A DNA stretch of 64,000 bases, taken from Phycisphaerae bacterium. GTDB lineage: Bacteria; Planctomycetota; Phycisphaerae; UBA1845; UTPLA1. The stretch is from positions 1 through 64,000 of the forward strand of contig JAHBXN010000007.1 of NCBI GenBank assembly GCA_019636475.1. The letters run 5' to 3'. The notes below the pieces were generated by a model. The model ran no database searches. It was not told the DNA's origin and was given only the letters and a program-made list of their open reading frames with translations. Both the position numbers and the translations under genes were made by a program. Position 1 is the first letter of the stretch. Each line of letters begins with the position of its first letter. Shown here piece after piece: positions 17,356 to 26,872 of this stretch.

Positions 17356-18270
17356 CTACCGCGACGGCCGGCGGGGAATACTCAAATTCAAATCGACATC
17401 GATGTTTACGACATAAAGCGGCTGAAATACGGCGACCCGCATCAGCTCGCCAAGCAGGATGAAAGGCGTAAACATCGCGATCACCACCGCTTGCGTGATG
17501 GAAGACACAACAGCGACCGTCAGTTCAAAGAGAATCGGTACGACCGCCGCCAGAATTTCCACCAAAATGAAGCCCAAAGCGGCAAAGGCCGCGGCATGAA
17601 ACTGCACAAAAAACAGTATGAGCTGCTCCCTCGCAAATTCCTTCCCGGACCCGCCCGGGCCCCCCACGAGCTCCGACGAGGCGCTCCCCCGCTGGGCATC
17701 CAGCTGTCTCGATTTGGCGAGCGGATTGTCGGGCGGCTCGGCATTAATGATGTCGATGCCAAAAAGTTCTCGGACCTTGGCGGCGAGATCCCGGGCATTC
17801 TGTTCCAGATCTATATCAAAAGGAATTGATTGCTGACGGTCGGACTCGGGGACGGCGGCGAAATTCAAATCCGCCCGCCCCTTGACCCGGCGCGTCGAGA
17901 TCTCGTCATAATTCATCGACAGGGTGGAGCCGTCGAAGGCCTCCGCCGATTTGATGAACCCGTTGTCGAAAACGGCAAATGCCTCGTCCCCGTTTTCATC
18001 AACGAGCACCGCGCCATCGATTTCGCGAATCAACCCGCTTTCGAAGACGCTTCCGAAAAGAAACGCGGACCGACCATTGGGCAAGCGAATCGTACCCAGC
18101 AGCCCGCCGGTTCCGGCACGGTTCACGAAAAGACCGACGGGACTTGCTGGATTGAAGTCGACCGGGTTGAAGGCAGTCGAACAACCGACAATTCCGATCA
18201 TCTGAATCGCGGTGAGAAGACCCGTGACGGCAGATCCGAGCACGGTCTGCGGAAGGCGCGCGGCATTCAT
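17356..18270 (-). CDS. Putative lipoprotein with C-terminal membrane helices
   Basis: A 304-aa protein. The N-terminus has a hydrophobic stretch ending IGIVGCS, a plausible lipobox with Cys at about residue 30. Residues 60-150 look like a beta-rich domain (GTIRLPNGRSAFLFGSVFES). Residues about 155-205 are charged, with a Gly/Ser/Pro linker (GGPGGSG). Residues 215-290 contain two or three strongly hydrophobic helices (FAALGFILVEILAAVVPILF and following). A lipoprotein signal combined with C-terminal helices is unusual. The family is not recognised. A plus-strand frame of similar length at 16990-17829 overlaps its 3' end and is rejected on composition. Confidence 0.6.
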   Translation of the reverse strand: MNAARLPQTVLGSAVTGLLTAIQMIGIVGCSTAFNPVDFNPASPVGLFVNRAGTGGLLGTIRLPNGRSAFLFGSVFESGLIREIDGAVLVDENGDEAFAVFDNGFIKSAEAFDGSTLSMNYDEISTRRVKGRADLNFAAVPESDRQQSIPFDIDLEQNARDLAAKVRELFGIDIINAEPPDNPLAKSRQLDAQRGSASSELVGGPGGSGKEFAREQLILFFVQFHAAAFAALGFILVEILAAVVPILFELTVAVVSSITQAVVIAMFTPFILLGELMRVAVFQPLYVVNIDVDLNLSIPRRPSR

Positions 18271-18394
18271 GGGAGCGGCTCCGAGTCAGGCGAGGAGTCA
18301 GAGATTATCAACGAGCGTCGGCGGCGATTCAAGCAAAAGTACGCCGCGAGCAAACCTACAGTTCTTTCGAAATCGTCCGGGTTTGAAATTGTGC

Positions 18395-18934
18395 CTACAC
18401 CGGCTTGACCGTTAACAAAACGGCGAGTGCCGCGATTGCGATGACGCTCAGGATGGTCGCGACGATGACCTGTCGGCGGCGGCGCGCGACCGACCATCGC
18501 TCGAAGCATTCGGCTACTTCGATCAGTTCGACCCGGCTGACTTCGCGCGGAGCGGCCGACGTGAGCGATTCCGCACTCGAACGGCCCGAACGGCAAACGC
18601 CGATCTTCACGCCCCGCTTGCACCAGTCGCCGATATCGCCGTGCCCGTTCCAGATCATGGCTAGCAGGTCCTGCTGCGATTCGAAAACGACGTGGTCGAA
18701 CCCCCCTTTTTTTAGCTCGTCGTTCAACTCGGCCTGATCCTTCGGATGGAAGACGCGGGCCTGCATCGAAAATAGACGTGCGACATGATCTTGGAACGCC
18801 TCGCGCGCTGAACTGTCAGAGGGGAGCAAAACCGCTACGCGCGTCACGCCCTGCGCTCCGGGTGACGGATCGGCGGCGGCGTTCTCATGAGACTGCTCGG
18901 CGTCTTTTGAATGCTCCCGTTGCATGAGACCCAT
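18395..18934 (-). CDS. Hypothetical protein with C-terminal membrane anchor
   Basis: A 179-aa protein. Residues 1-25 are polar. Residues 30-120 look like a small alpha/beta domain beginning VTRVAVLLPSD, reminiscent of receiver or TIR-like folds but without their conserved acids. Residues about 155-175 form a single hydrophobic helix (VIVATILSVIAIAALAVLLT) next to a basic RRRR stretch, consistent with a tail anchor with its soluble part in the cytoplasm. The Met at codon 4 is an alternative start; neither has a convincing Shine-Dalgarno sequence. Family unknown. Confidence 0.55.
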   Translation of the reverse strand: MGLMQREHSKDAEQSHENAAADPSPGAQGVTRVAVLLPSDSSAREAFQDHVARLFSMQARVFHPKDQAELNDELKKGGFDHVVFESQQDLLAMIWNGHGDIGDWCKRGVKIGVCRSGRSSAESLTSAAPREVSRVELIEVAECFERWSVARRRRQVIVATILSVIAIAALAVLLTVKPV

Positions 18935-19014
18935 TGTGCTGGCATTTCACGGGACGGCAAGGCATAAGCTGATTGATCGCTCCCGGCTGAACGCAATGCG
19001 GCAGCGGGAACCGC

Positions 19015-19803
19015 CTATTGGCGACGCGCGATCAGCACCGTGAGAATGGTCAGGCCAACGGCGCCGACGACGCCAGCGTACGGATAGATACTTGCTCCGG
19101 TTAACCAGGACGGTCCCCGCGTCTTCAGGACCGGCCGCGCTCCCATGATCATCAGGATTCCACCGGCATGCAGGCCGATCGCCAGCCAGAGATTTCCCGT
19201 CACGGCAAACGCGATCGACAAGAAGCATCCGAGGACGAGATGTCCGGCGACCGTCCAGTAGCGCTTTGGACTGCGAACATAATGCGCCGCTGCAAAAACA
19301 ATCGCGGAGATTGCGACCACGGCCGGCATACCGAACAGACCTGACCGCTGCAGATCAGCCATGACCACACCTCGAAACACCATTTCCTCGACAGTTGCAC
19401 CGAATGCAGCGGAGAGCGGCACGAGTGCGATTCGCCGCGCGGTACGCCGTACGTCAAGCGCATCCGGCACGCGGAGTCGGTCGTTCAACAACCATGCGAG
19501 GTAGAGCAGGCAAAGAAAGAGTGTCGTGGCGGCACAGCCGCGGACCGCATCGCGCAGAGCAGCATCGAAGGGCAGCAGCTCCGCGTAGTACGCGATCGGT
19601 GATCGTCCGATGCAATATGGATAGACAATCGCCAGGGATGCCAGGGAAATCTGCGTCACGATCCGGCCGGCGCTCCGAACGATTGGCGGTGAATCTCCGG
19701 CGTCGATTCTGAAGCGAACGTGCAGGCCGTGCTTAATAAGGAGGCCGGTCTGCACGAGCCACATGATCACAGGGACAGCAAGCAGTAGCGGAATCGCGAT
19801 CAT
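19015..19803 (-). CDS. CPBP-family intramembrane protease
   Basis: A 262-aa polytopic membrane protein with about seven helices. It carries the CPBP (CAAX/Abi, Pfam CPBP_intramemb) motifs: motif 1 EExxxR as VEEMVFRG (about residues 138-145), motif 2 with the conserved His as FAAAHYV, and a final His in AIGLHAGG. The family cleaves or processes membrane proteins, and in bacteria roles range from bacteriocin immunity to envelope maintenance. Its ATG overlaps the stop of the upstream acyltransferase (ATGA), so the two are translationally coupled and may serve one envelope task. Confidence 0.85.
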   Translation of the reverse strand: MIAIPLLLAVPVIMWLVQTGLLIKHGLHVRFRIDAGDSPPIVRSAGRIVTQISLASLAIVYPYCIGRSPIAYYAELLPFDAALRDAVRGCAATTLFLCLLYLAWLLNDRLRVPDALDVRRTARRIALVPLSAAFGATVEEMVFRGVVMADLQRSGLFGMPAVVAISAIVFAAAHYVRSPKRYWTVAGHLVLGCFLSIAFAVTGNLWLAIGLHAGGILMIMGARPVLKTRGPSWLTGASIYPYAGVVGAVGLTILTVLIARRQ

Positions 19804-20936
19804 GCGGGTGCTTTCCGGGACTCTGGAACGGAGTTCAACGACGATCGATCGTTGAACTCGACCGCCGGTTTGGCGGCAGCCGCAGGCGCGGCGTATTCGG
19901 GGTCATTGGAGAAGAACCGGGTCCATCGATTGTCGGCCCAGAGGAACCAGAGATGCGGCGAATTCTGAACATAGCGGACGAAACCGTCCGCCCACGCCTG
20001 CATTGCCCGACGGACGCCCTCATGTCTTCCACCCTCCGAACGAGGTGGAAGCGGGACGGTGATCGGCTGTCCCGCATAAATAAGCTGCTGATCCTCGCAA
20101 GGCTTTGTGAAGATGGGGATGAGCGGCGCCTCGCAGAGCATCGCCAGCGACGCCGGCCCGGTCGGAAGCCAGCCAATCCGGTCGAACATTCGTACAGGCG
20201 TGCCGTTATTCGCTTCCTGCACGAGGTCCGGTGTGATCGCAAGGACCTTGCCGGCACGAATGGCGTCGGCGCAGATCATCGCGCTGCCGACGGGGTTCGC
20301 CGCATCGCGCGGCTCGATGATGACGTCGAGTCCCGCCGCTTCGCACCACTTCCGCTTCAGCTCGACCTTTCGCTGGTCCTTTGACCATCGAAGGTAAATT
20401 GACAGCGGCAGCACTTCGCGCAGCCGAACGAGTGAAATCAGGTAATTTGAACAATGAGCGGGGGCCAGAATTCCGCCGCGTCCTGACGCGAGTACATTGC
20501 ACGCATCGTGAACTGACTCATCCAGTTGGGTCTCGCGTCGTGCGATTTCCCTGATCCGCTCCGGGCACCGGCGATAATGGAAGATGCGGACGCCGTTAAA
20601 GAGATGGAGCGCGGCCTGCTTGAAATAATCACGCACGGCCTTGGGACGTGTGATTCCCGCGCTTCGCATGTTTCGGCGAACGAGCGATGCGAGCGGCGGC
20701 ACGAGCGGTCCCGCCCCGGCAATCGCATCCTGTGCGAACCGAATCAATGGCTCCGGAACGAAGGGCGCGGCATCGCATGCCGTCTGAATCACGGTGGCCG
20801 TGATGCGCCGCCGAATGGCTCGTAGCGTTGATTTGGCCGTCATGGGCTGCGTGTATTCCGCAAGGCATGCGACGATGCGCCGCAACAGGGAGATCCGACC
20901 GGTCGCCCCGGTGCGTCTGAGCCGCGGGGCAGGCAT
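19800..20936 (-). CDS. LpxL/HtrB-type lysophospholipid acyltransferase-like protein
   Basis: A 378-aa protein with the overall pattern of lipid A/lauroyl acyltransferases: an N-terminal basic helical part, a central strand GGILAPAHCSNYLISL, the segment LAITPDLVQEANNGTPV (family: hxxxDxxxxxxgxxvxFFG), and a C-terminal FVRYVQNSPHLWFLWADNRW like the family QYxWxHxRW end. In the usual HX4(D/E) motif (as in HxGNWE) the acidic residue is replaced by Leu (H-C-S-N-Y-L), so activity is doubtful or the motif has shifted. Starts at 20936 or at an internal ATG (MTAKSTL) are both possible; neither has a strong Shine-Dalgarno sequence. Coupled to the CPBP protease downstream. Confidence 0.75.
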   Translation of the reverse strand: MPAPRLRRTGATGRISLLRRIVACLAEYTQPMTAKSTLRAIRRRITATVIQTACDAAPFVPEPLIRFAQDAIAGAGPLVPPLASLVRRNMRSAGITRPKAVRDYFKQAALHLFNGVRIFHYRRCPERIREIARRETQLDESVHDACNVLASGRGGILAPAHCSNYLISLVRLREVLPLSIYLRWSKDQRKVELKRKWCEAAGLDVIIEPRDAANPVGSAMICADAIRAGKVLAITPDLVQEANNGTPVRMFDRIGWLPTGPASLAMLCEAPLIPIFTKPCEDQQLIYAGQPITVPLPPRSEGGRHEGVRRAMQAWADGFVRYVQNSPHLWFLWADNRWTRFFSNDPEYAAPAAAAKPAVEFNDRSSLNSVPESRKAPA

Positions 20937-21093
20937 ACTCTATGAGTTACGATGCGGCGCGACAACACAATGAAACGCCCTCCGGGCTGCCTTCCATGCT
21001 CGCTCGCCGGACGATCCCGGTTAAGATCGCCAACCCTTACTGATGGACCACGGGCAACAGATTGCCTGTCAAATTCACGGGAGAAACTGATTC

Positions 21094-23160
21094 ATGCGTT
21101 CAAACTTGAATGGAGTCGGCAAGCTCGTTGTGTCATGCCTGATTTGTCTTGGCCCCTTCGGCGTCAACCGCGCACTGGCCGATGAACCTCACAACTTTTC
21201 TGTGCACGACATGTGGGCGATGGAGCGGATCGGCGACCCGCAGGTATCGCCGGACGGTCAGCGGATCTGCTTCACGCTTCGCACCACGGACATGGCCGCG
21301 AACAAGGGGCTCACTGACCTCTGGCTCGTCCGCATCGATGGAACTGGAATGCGGCGGCTGACCTCGCATCCGGCCAGCGACTTCAACCCGCGCTGGCTGC
21401 CGACCGGCCAGACCGTGATGTTTCTCTCGACGCGGTCCGGCAGCTCGCAGGTCTGGCAAATCGCGGCGGATGGCGGCGAAGCGTCACAGGTAACCACCGA
21501 ACCACTGGATGTGTCAAATCTGGTTGTATCGCCGGACGGGAAAACCATCGCTTACACGATGGACGTCTTTCCGGATTCGCGCGGGCCGGCTGAAACCAAG
21601 ACCCGCCTCGACGAACTGGCGGCCAGGAAAACGACCGGGCAGGTTTATGACCGACTTTTCTTCCGCCATTGGGATACCTGGCGAGACGGCCGCCGGTCGC
21701 ATCTTTTCGTTCGCGACCTCTCTGGCGGAGAATCGATCGATCTGACTCGTCGGATGGACTTCGACATTCCGGAGAAGCCTTTTGGCGGTACCGAGGGTAT
21801 TGCGTTCACGCCGCAGGGCAAGGGCATCGTCTTCAGCGCTCGCAACGCCACGCATGACGAAGCATGGTCCACCAATATTGATCTCTTCGCCGTTCCGATC
21901 GATGGCTCGCTCAAGCCGACCTGTCTGACCGAACAGAACAAGGCCACAGACTCGACACCGGTCTTCTCGCCGGACGGTCTCACGCTTGCGTACCTTGCAA
22001 TGAAGCGGCCCGGCTATGAGGCCGACCGCCAGCGAATTGTCCTTCGCGACTGGAAGTCCGGCAAAGAGCGCGTGCTGACGGAAAACTGGGATTTTTCCGT
22101 CGGATCGCTCACATGGGCACCGGACGGCAAGACGATCTACGCGACCGCCGGCAACGTCGGCCAGGTGTCACTGTTCGCGATCGATGCGGCGACGGGCGAG
22201 GCGCGCCTGCTGGTGAAGGACGGGACCGTCGGATCCGTTCAGGCAGCCGGCAATTTGCTTGTTTACGGTCTGGATCACCTGAAATCGCCAGTCGAGCTCC
22301 ACACAGTGAAGCCCGATGGCAGCGGAGCGACACGCATCACCCATGTGAATGACGAGAAGCTCGCCCGCGCTCGAATGGGTGATTTCGAGCAGTTCTCATT
22401 CAAGGGCTGGAACGATGAGCCGGTTTACGCCTATGTCGTGAAGCCGGCACAATTTGACGAGCGAAAGAAGTACCCTGTCGCTTTCCTGATTCACGGCGGT
22501 CCGCAGGGCTCATTCGGCAACCACTTCCACTATCGGTGGAACCCGCAGGCGTACGCGGGCGCAGGCTACGCGGTGGTGATGGTTGATTTTCACGGATCGA
22601 CCGGCTACGGACAAGAGTTCTGCGACGCGATCCGAGGGGACTGGGGTGGAAAGCCGCTTGAGGACCTGCAGAAAGGACTGGCCGCGGCGATCGAGCGTTA
22701 CGACTGGCTCGATGGCAATCGCGTGGCGGCACTGGGCGCATCTTACGGCGGGTACATGATCAACTGGATTGCCGGTAACTGGCCGGACCGCTTCCGCTGC
22801 CTTGTGAATCACGATGGCAATTTGTGTGAGCGACTCGCGTACTACGACACCGAGGAGTTGTGGTTTCCCGAATGGGAGCATCAGGGCACTCCATGGGAAA
22901 ATCCGGAAGGCTATGAAAAACAGAATCCAATCAACTTCGTCAAGAACTGGAAGACGCCGATGCTCGTGATTCACGGCGGACGCGATTTCCGCGTGGTGGA
23001 CACTCAGGGGATGGCCACCTTCACCGCCCTTCAACGCCGCGGGATTCCGAGCAAGTTCCTTTATTTCCCGGATGAGAATCACTGGGTGCTCAGTCCGGCG
23101 AACGGCGTGCTTTGGCACGAGACCGTCATCGCCTGGCTGGATGAATGGACGCGGAAATGA
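21094..23160 (+). CDS. Secreted S9-family prolyl oligopeptidase/acylaminoacyl peptidase
   Basis: A 688-aa exported serine peptidase. A signal peptide (about residues 1-29) ends in RALADEP. Residues 35-400 form a WD40-like beta-propeller with repeated SPDGxxI and APDGKTIY phrases. The alpha/beta-hydrolase domain follows from about residue 430 (YPVAFLIHGGPQG). The catalytic triad is visible: Ser550 in GASYGGY, Asp631 in GGRDFRV, and His663 in DENHW. This matches S9C-type enzymes that trim peptides in the periplasm. GGGAG lies about ten bases before the ATG. It is monocistronic and divergent from the acyltransferase operon. Confidence 0.92.
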   Translation: MRSNLNGVGKLVVSCLICLGPFGVNRALADEPHNFSVHDMWAMERIGDPQVSPDGQRICFTLRTTDMAANKGLTDLWLVRIDGTGMRRLTSHPASDFNPRWLPTGQTVMFLSTRSGSSQVWQIAADGGEASQVTTEPLDVSNLVVSPDGKTIAYTMDVFPDSRGPAETKTRLDELAARKTTGQVYDRLFFRHWDTWRDGRRSHLFVRDLSGGESIDLTRRMDFDIPEKPFGGTEGIAFTPQGKGIVFSARNATHDEAWSTNIDLFAVPIDGSLKPTCLTEQNKATDSTPVFSPDGLTLAYLAMKRPGYEADRQRIVLRDWKSGKERVLTENWDFSVGSLTWAPDGKTIYATAGNVGQVSLFAIDAATGEARLLVKDGTVGSVQAAGNLLVYGLDHLKSPVELHTVKPDGSGATRITHVNDEKLARARMGDFEQFSFKGWNDEPVYAYVVKPAQFDERKKYPVAFLIHGGPQGSFGNHFHYRWNPQAYAGAGYAVVMVDFHGSTGYGQEFCDAIRGDWGGKPLEDLQKGLAAAIERYDWLDGNRVAALGASYGGYMINWIAGNWPDRFRCLVNHDGNLCERLAYYDTEELWFPEWEHQGTPWENPEGYEKQNPINFVKNWKTPMLVIHGGRDFRVVDTQGMATFTALQRRGIPSKFLYFPDENHWVLSPANGVLWHETVIAWLDEWTRK

Positions 23161-23184
23161 AAGGCGGGTGGTAACAGGCCCGCA

Positions 23185-24852
23185 CTACAGCCCGCCGGGA
23201 CTGATCCCGCGTGCGTTCATTCTGGCGAGCGCCGCCATCACCGGGCCGTGGTAGATTGCCACGGCGATGACACTGCCGACGACCGCACAAACGACGAGGC
23301 CGATCTTGATGCGCAGGATCTTGCGGTCAAATTGCCGGAGGGCGCCCTCATCCGCGACGAATGTTTCGATCAATCGGCATCGGGACTCGATGCTGCCGTG
23401 GCGCCAGCTCGGCGCGTCACGCGGGATCCCGTTCAGATCGGCGATGCGTGCGAGCGTGCGGCCGAAGAGGTTGGCGGCGGCGACGCAAATTCCCCTGCGG
23501 GCGACTTTGCCGTGAACCGGACAAGCCGGCACACAGCTCTCAATGTCGGGCGTGATGCAGCGGACTCCGTAGAGATCGGCCTGCCGTTCAAACTTCCGAG
23601 AGAGCCAGGCAAACCCGAAGAGCCACATCAGAAGCAGCGAAGTCAGCGCGGACAATTGGAGCATGGCGTTGTCGATTTCAACGCGCTCGCCCATGAGATG
23701 GTCGATCCAGAATAACAGGTGCATGACACCGCCGGCGACATACATCGATACGACCGTGAATACACCGAAGAACGGCAGGTGCCAGTGCTGAACGTGCCCG
23801 GCCTCGTGGGCGAAGACGGCCTCGATCTCTTCATCGTCCATGGATTCGAGCAGTGCATCGGAGACCAGGATAAAACGAAGCGGTGCAACAAAGCCCATGA
23901 CGGCGGCATTGACGGTCGCGCCATGGGTATGCCAAAGCAGAATCTCCCGGTAGCGAAGGCCGATGCGTTTGCATATTTTCTCGAAGCGATCGCGAAGCGG
24001 CCCGTTCGGCAGTGGTTCCGTCGACCAGGTGTATCGAAGCAGCCAGGGCGAAACCACCAACACCAGCACGGATACCAGGCCCAGCGCGCTGTTCAGAATG
24101 ATGTCCCGCATGAGCGCATCGGGTGGAAGTGTTACAAGCCGCGGGCCGTATTCATGAATGAGAAACTTCGCAACAAGGATGATGCACATGGGCGCGGCGA
24201 GTATCAGAACCTGATGGCGGAACTTGTCCGACAGGTGGGCAGGCAGTCCGATGCGCGGCGTGGATCTTGAGAGCGCCGAATCGCGCAGCGCAATAACCGC
24301 ATCACTTGGCGATTTCGACGCGGCGGCGGATTCGTGCGCAATCGGCGTCTCATGCATCGGCGCGGCCTCGCCGGAATGACCGCGGGATTGATCCGCGATG
24401 GCCGCTTCAGCCCGTAACCGCAATTCAACGCCGTAACCAATGATCCAGACTACGGTCAGCGACGCGAACAATGGCGCAAGGATGACCAGATCGCCGACCA
24501 GGGCGAATCGGCCGAGTCCCCACAGCACGCGGACGATCTGGACCCACGGGGTGCAGACAATCGAGAGGACCAGAAACCCCGCGAGCACGAAAAGCAGCGA
24601 ATCCTGAAATCGGCCATATGCGTCGACGGCTGCATCATGCCCGAATGGCGTTCCATCGAAATGCCTTGATGTGCGTCGCCGCTGAATGCCGGCATAGCAA
24701 CCGACCAGCACGATCTGTCCCAGAACGATTGCAAGGGTGCCCCAGATCGCGGTCGGAGAGTGAAACGGGTAACTTCGAAAGAGGTTACAGGCCTCGGGCG
24801 GCAGGTTGTCGCTGAGGACCAGAGCAAACGCCATAATAATGACAAAGTACAT
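23185..24852 (-). CDS. Membrane-bound M48 zinc metallopeptidase
   Basis: A 555-aa protein with several N-terminal membrane helices. The zinc motif HEAGH lies in VFAHEAGHVQHWH and the third ligand in the downstream ERQAD (ExxxD-type), both as in the HtpX/Ste24 family M48. Between them are two hydrophobic helices. After the catalytic core lies a Cys/His-rich insert with several Cys residues (CITPDIESCVPACPVHGK) that could bind a second metal, then a closing helix at about 530-550. A plausible role is quality control of membrane proteins. The start at 24852 lacks a clear Shine-Dalgarno; the Met at codon 7 is an alternative. Confidence 0.88.
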   Translation of the reverse strand: MYFVIIMAFALVLSDNLPPEACNLFRSYPFHSPTAIWGTLAIVLGQIVLVGCYAGIQRRRTSRHFDGTPFGHDAAVDAYGRFQDSLLFVLAGFLVLSIVCTPWVQIVRVLWGLGRFALVGDLVILAPLFASLTVVWIIGYGVELRLRAEAAIADQSRGHSGEAAPMHETPIAHESAAASKSPSDAVIALRDSALSRSTPRIGLPAHLSDKFRHQVLILAAPMCIILVAKFLIHEYGPRLVTLPPDALMRDIILNSALGLVSVLVLVVSPWLLRYTWSTEPLPNGPLRDRFEKICKRIGLRYREILLWHTHGATVNAAVMGFVAPLRFILVSDALLESMDDEEIEAVFAHEAGHVQHWHLPFFGVFTVVSMYVAGGVMHLLFWIDHLMGERVEIDNAMLQLSALTSLLLMWLFGFAWLSRKFERQADLYGVRCITPDIESCVPACPVHGKVARRGICVAAANLFGRTLARIADLNGIPRDAPSWRHGSIESRCRLIETFVADEGALRQFDRKILRIKIGLVVCAVVGSVIAVAIYHGPVMAALARMNARGISPGGL

Positions 24853-25067
24853 GTATACCCGGAGTTATGGAGTGTGAGCCCGTCATGTCGCGCGGACTTA
24901 ACGACATTCTAGGCTCTTGCCTTAACTGAACAAGCCGAAGCGTGTCAGATTCAAAAGGAACCGGCCGATTGGCAATTAATGACCGGTTCGGACGTTATGT
25001 ATTGAGGCGGCCTCGCAGAGATCGAGGCCGAGCCGTGTGGCACGAAACCATGAAATGGAGTGATCCC

Positions 25068-26030
25068 ATGCACTTGAAGCGTCAATGCCTCGCCGCGTTC
25101 CTGGTGGTCCTGGCTACATCTTTTGCGGTGGCTCAATCGCCGGGCAACCCGCCTCCGAACGAACGGCCGGCGCGCGAAGAAAGGCCAAGAGAAATGCGGC
25201 CCGGTCCCGGGATAGGCCGCGCCGCCCCGCCGGAAATGCAGCTCGAACATCTCAAGGAACAATTGAAGCTGGATGAAGCCCAGAGTGTCGCGGTTCGCAA
25301 GCTGATTGACGAACACCACGCCAAGGTCATGGCGGCTCGGGACGAGTTCCGGCCGACGCCTGAGGAGAGTGAAACCATGAATCGCCTTCGGAAGGCGATG
25401 GAGGAGGCCCGCCAATCAGATGATCCGACGAGAATCGACGAATTGAGAGAGGAAGCGCGCAAAATCCGCACGGAACGCGAAGCCAAACTTCAGCCGATCC
25501 GCGAACAACTGGAACAGTCGGAGAAGAATCTGCACGACGGTGTCTTTCAACTGCTGCGACCCGATCAACAGGAGGATTTTGAGAAAGTCTGGGCGGAGCG
25601 CGCCGCGTCGGGTTTCAATCGTGGCGGCGCCGGCCGCGATCCGCGAATGCTCAAAGCGATCATCGATCGGATACCCGATCTGACCGGCGAACAAAAATCT
25701 CAGATTGAAAAGCTCTTTGAAGAGTTCCGGCGGCCGCCGGAGAAGCCGTCGGACAGCGACAGGGAGGATGGCTCAAGACCCGCTCGACCGACACGCGAGG
25801 ATCGGATGAAGCTGCAGCGTGAGAAGCTTGAGAAGCTCCATGCCGACGTCATGGCAGTACTTACGCCGGATCAACAGAAGAGCGTGGAAGCGGAACTAAA
25901 GAAGTTGGAGGACCGACGACCCGATCGTCGTGAGCGTGGTCGCGGCGGTCGTGGCGGGCGGCTTCGTGGCGATGATTCGGACCGCGGCGGAAGAGGCAGA
26001 CCGGCCTCGGAAGATTCCGAATCGGACTGA
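25068..26030 (+). CDS. Periplasmic Spy/CpxP-like protein with RG-rich tail
   Basis: A 320-aa exported protein. The ATG at 25068 starts a signal peptide (MHLKRQCLAAFLVVLATSFA) and has GGAG eight bases upstream; earlier in-frame starts would precede the signal. The mature part is long-helical and Glu/Lys/Arg-rich, with three Spy/CpxP-like LTxxQ-type segments: LKLDEAQSVAV, LTGEQKSQIE and LTPDQQKSVE. The last 45 residues are an RG/DR-rich disordered tail. Family members are periplasmic chaperones or metal-stress proteins; the function here is inferred from the repeats only. Confidence 0.75.
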   Translation: MHLKRQCLAAFLVVLATSFAVAQSPGNPPPNERPAREERPREMRPGPGIGRAAPPEMQLEHLKEQLKLDEAQSVAVRKLIDEHHAKVMAARDEFRPTPEESETMNRLRKAMEEARQSDDPTRIDELREEARKIRTEREAKLQPIREQLEQSEKNLHDGVFQLLRPDQQEDFEKVWAERAASGFNRGGAGRDPRMLKAIIDRIPDLTGEQKSQIEKLFEEFRRPPEKPSDSDREDGSRPARPTREDRMKLQREKLEKLHADVMAVLTPDQQKSVEAELKKLEDRRPDRRERGRGGRGGRLRGDDSDRGGRGRPASEDSESD

Positions 26031-26324
26031 GAAAATCTGTCTTTGGTATTGACGTGGACTGTGGTGGATCGATTAACATGGTCCGTCAGCCAGAGGGCGA
26101 TGCTGAACGGATCGATCGTTCCGCAAGCGCAGTCTTCAATGACGTGTCTGACTCTGGTGAAAAGTCGATCGGGACAACTTGCTTCGGTTCGCGATGCGGC
26201 GCTGGCAGGCAACGAAAAGCCTGCGGCAGTGGTCGATGCTAGAATAGCTTGCTGACTGAAGCGCGACCTATCTGGTAAGGGTGGAGTGGCAAGCCTGGAC
26301 GGCTCGATGCACACCCGCGGTTCC

Positions 26325-26834
26325 TCACGGAGCGGCGAGCGTGCGCTCGACCGCTTCAGGCTTGTCTTCTTTTGCAGCCGCAGCGGGTCCCAAAGCGGCG
26401 CGAATGGACTCCATGACACGGTCGCGGTACTGAATCTGAATCGTGGATTCATCGATTTCCCACGACCCTGCCGGCCGTCGGTCGCGCCGAGTTATGAAGA
26501 TGTATTTCGGCCCGCCGGCATGACCGCCGGGCGCATAGACGCCGAATCGTCCGACTTCCTCCCACGCGATTTCGATCCTTCCCGAGAGCCGAACAAATCG
26601 TGCTCCGGACGCGTGGAGGACCAGCCTGCGGCCATAGCCGTGAAGCAGACCGAACAGGGACATCGCGAGCACGGCGGCCGACGAGATTTTCATCCAAACC
26701 GGCGTGCCTGAAACCGTCAGCAGGAATGCCATCAGCGTGCCGATGGGCAGCATCACCAAAAGATACGCTGCAAGCGGCGTTCGGAAGTACGGCCACGTTT
26801 CGGTTCGAGGGCGTTCGGTGCCAGACTCTGACAT
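26325..26834 (-). CDS. Small membrane protein with PH-like domain
   Basis: A 169-aa protein. Two hydrophobic helices (AAYLLVMLPIGTLMAFLLTV and KISSAAVLAMSLFGLLHGYG) are followed by a beta-rich part (RRLVLHASGARFVRLSGRIE, WEEVGRFGVY, KYIFITRR) that looks like a bacterial PH-type domain, and a charged C-terminus. ATG at 26834 is chosen; the frame extends to a TTG that overlaps the preceding stop. It lies 38 bases after the ABM-domain gene and is probably cotranscribed. Function unknown. Confidence 0.6.
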   Translation of the reverse strand: MSESGTERPRTETWPYFRTPLAAYLLVMLPIGTLMAFLLTVSGTPVWMKISSAAVLAMSLFGLLHGYGRRLVLHASGARFVRLSGRIEIAWEEVGRFGVYAPGGHAGGPKYIFITRRDRRPAGSWEIDESTIQIQYRDRVMESIRAALGPAAAAKEDKPEAVERTLAAP

Positions 26835-26872
26835 GGGTAGGTCATTCGCCGGGTCGCGCGCACCGGCGGCGA

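Noticed and set aside
16990-17829. Plus-strand frame of 279 codons
   Set aside because: It overlaps the 3' end of the minus-strand lipoprotein gene (17356-18270), is Arg/His/Pro-rich, has no Shine-Dalgarno and shows no domain; the minus strand has a lipobox and membrane helices.
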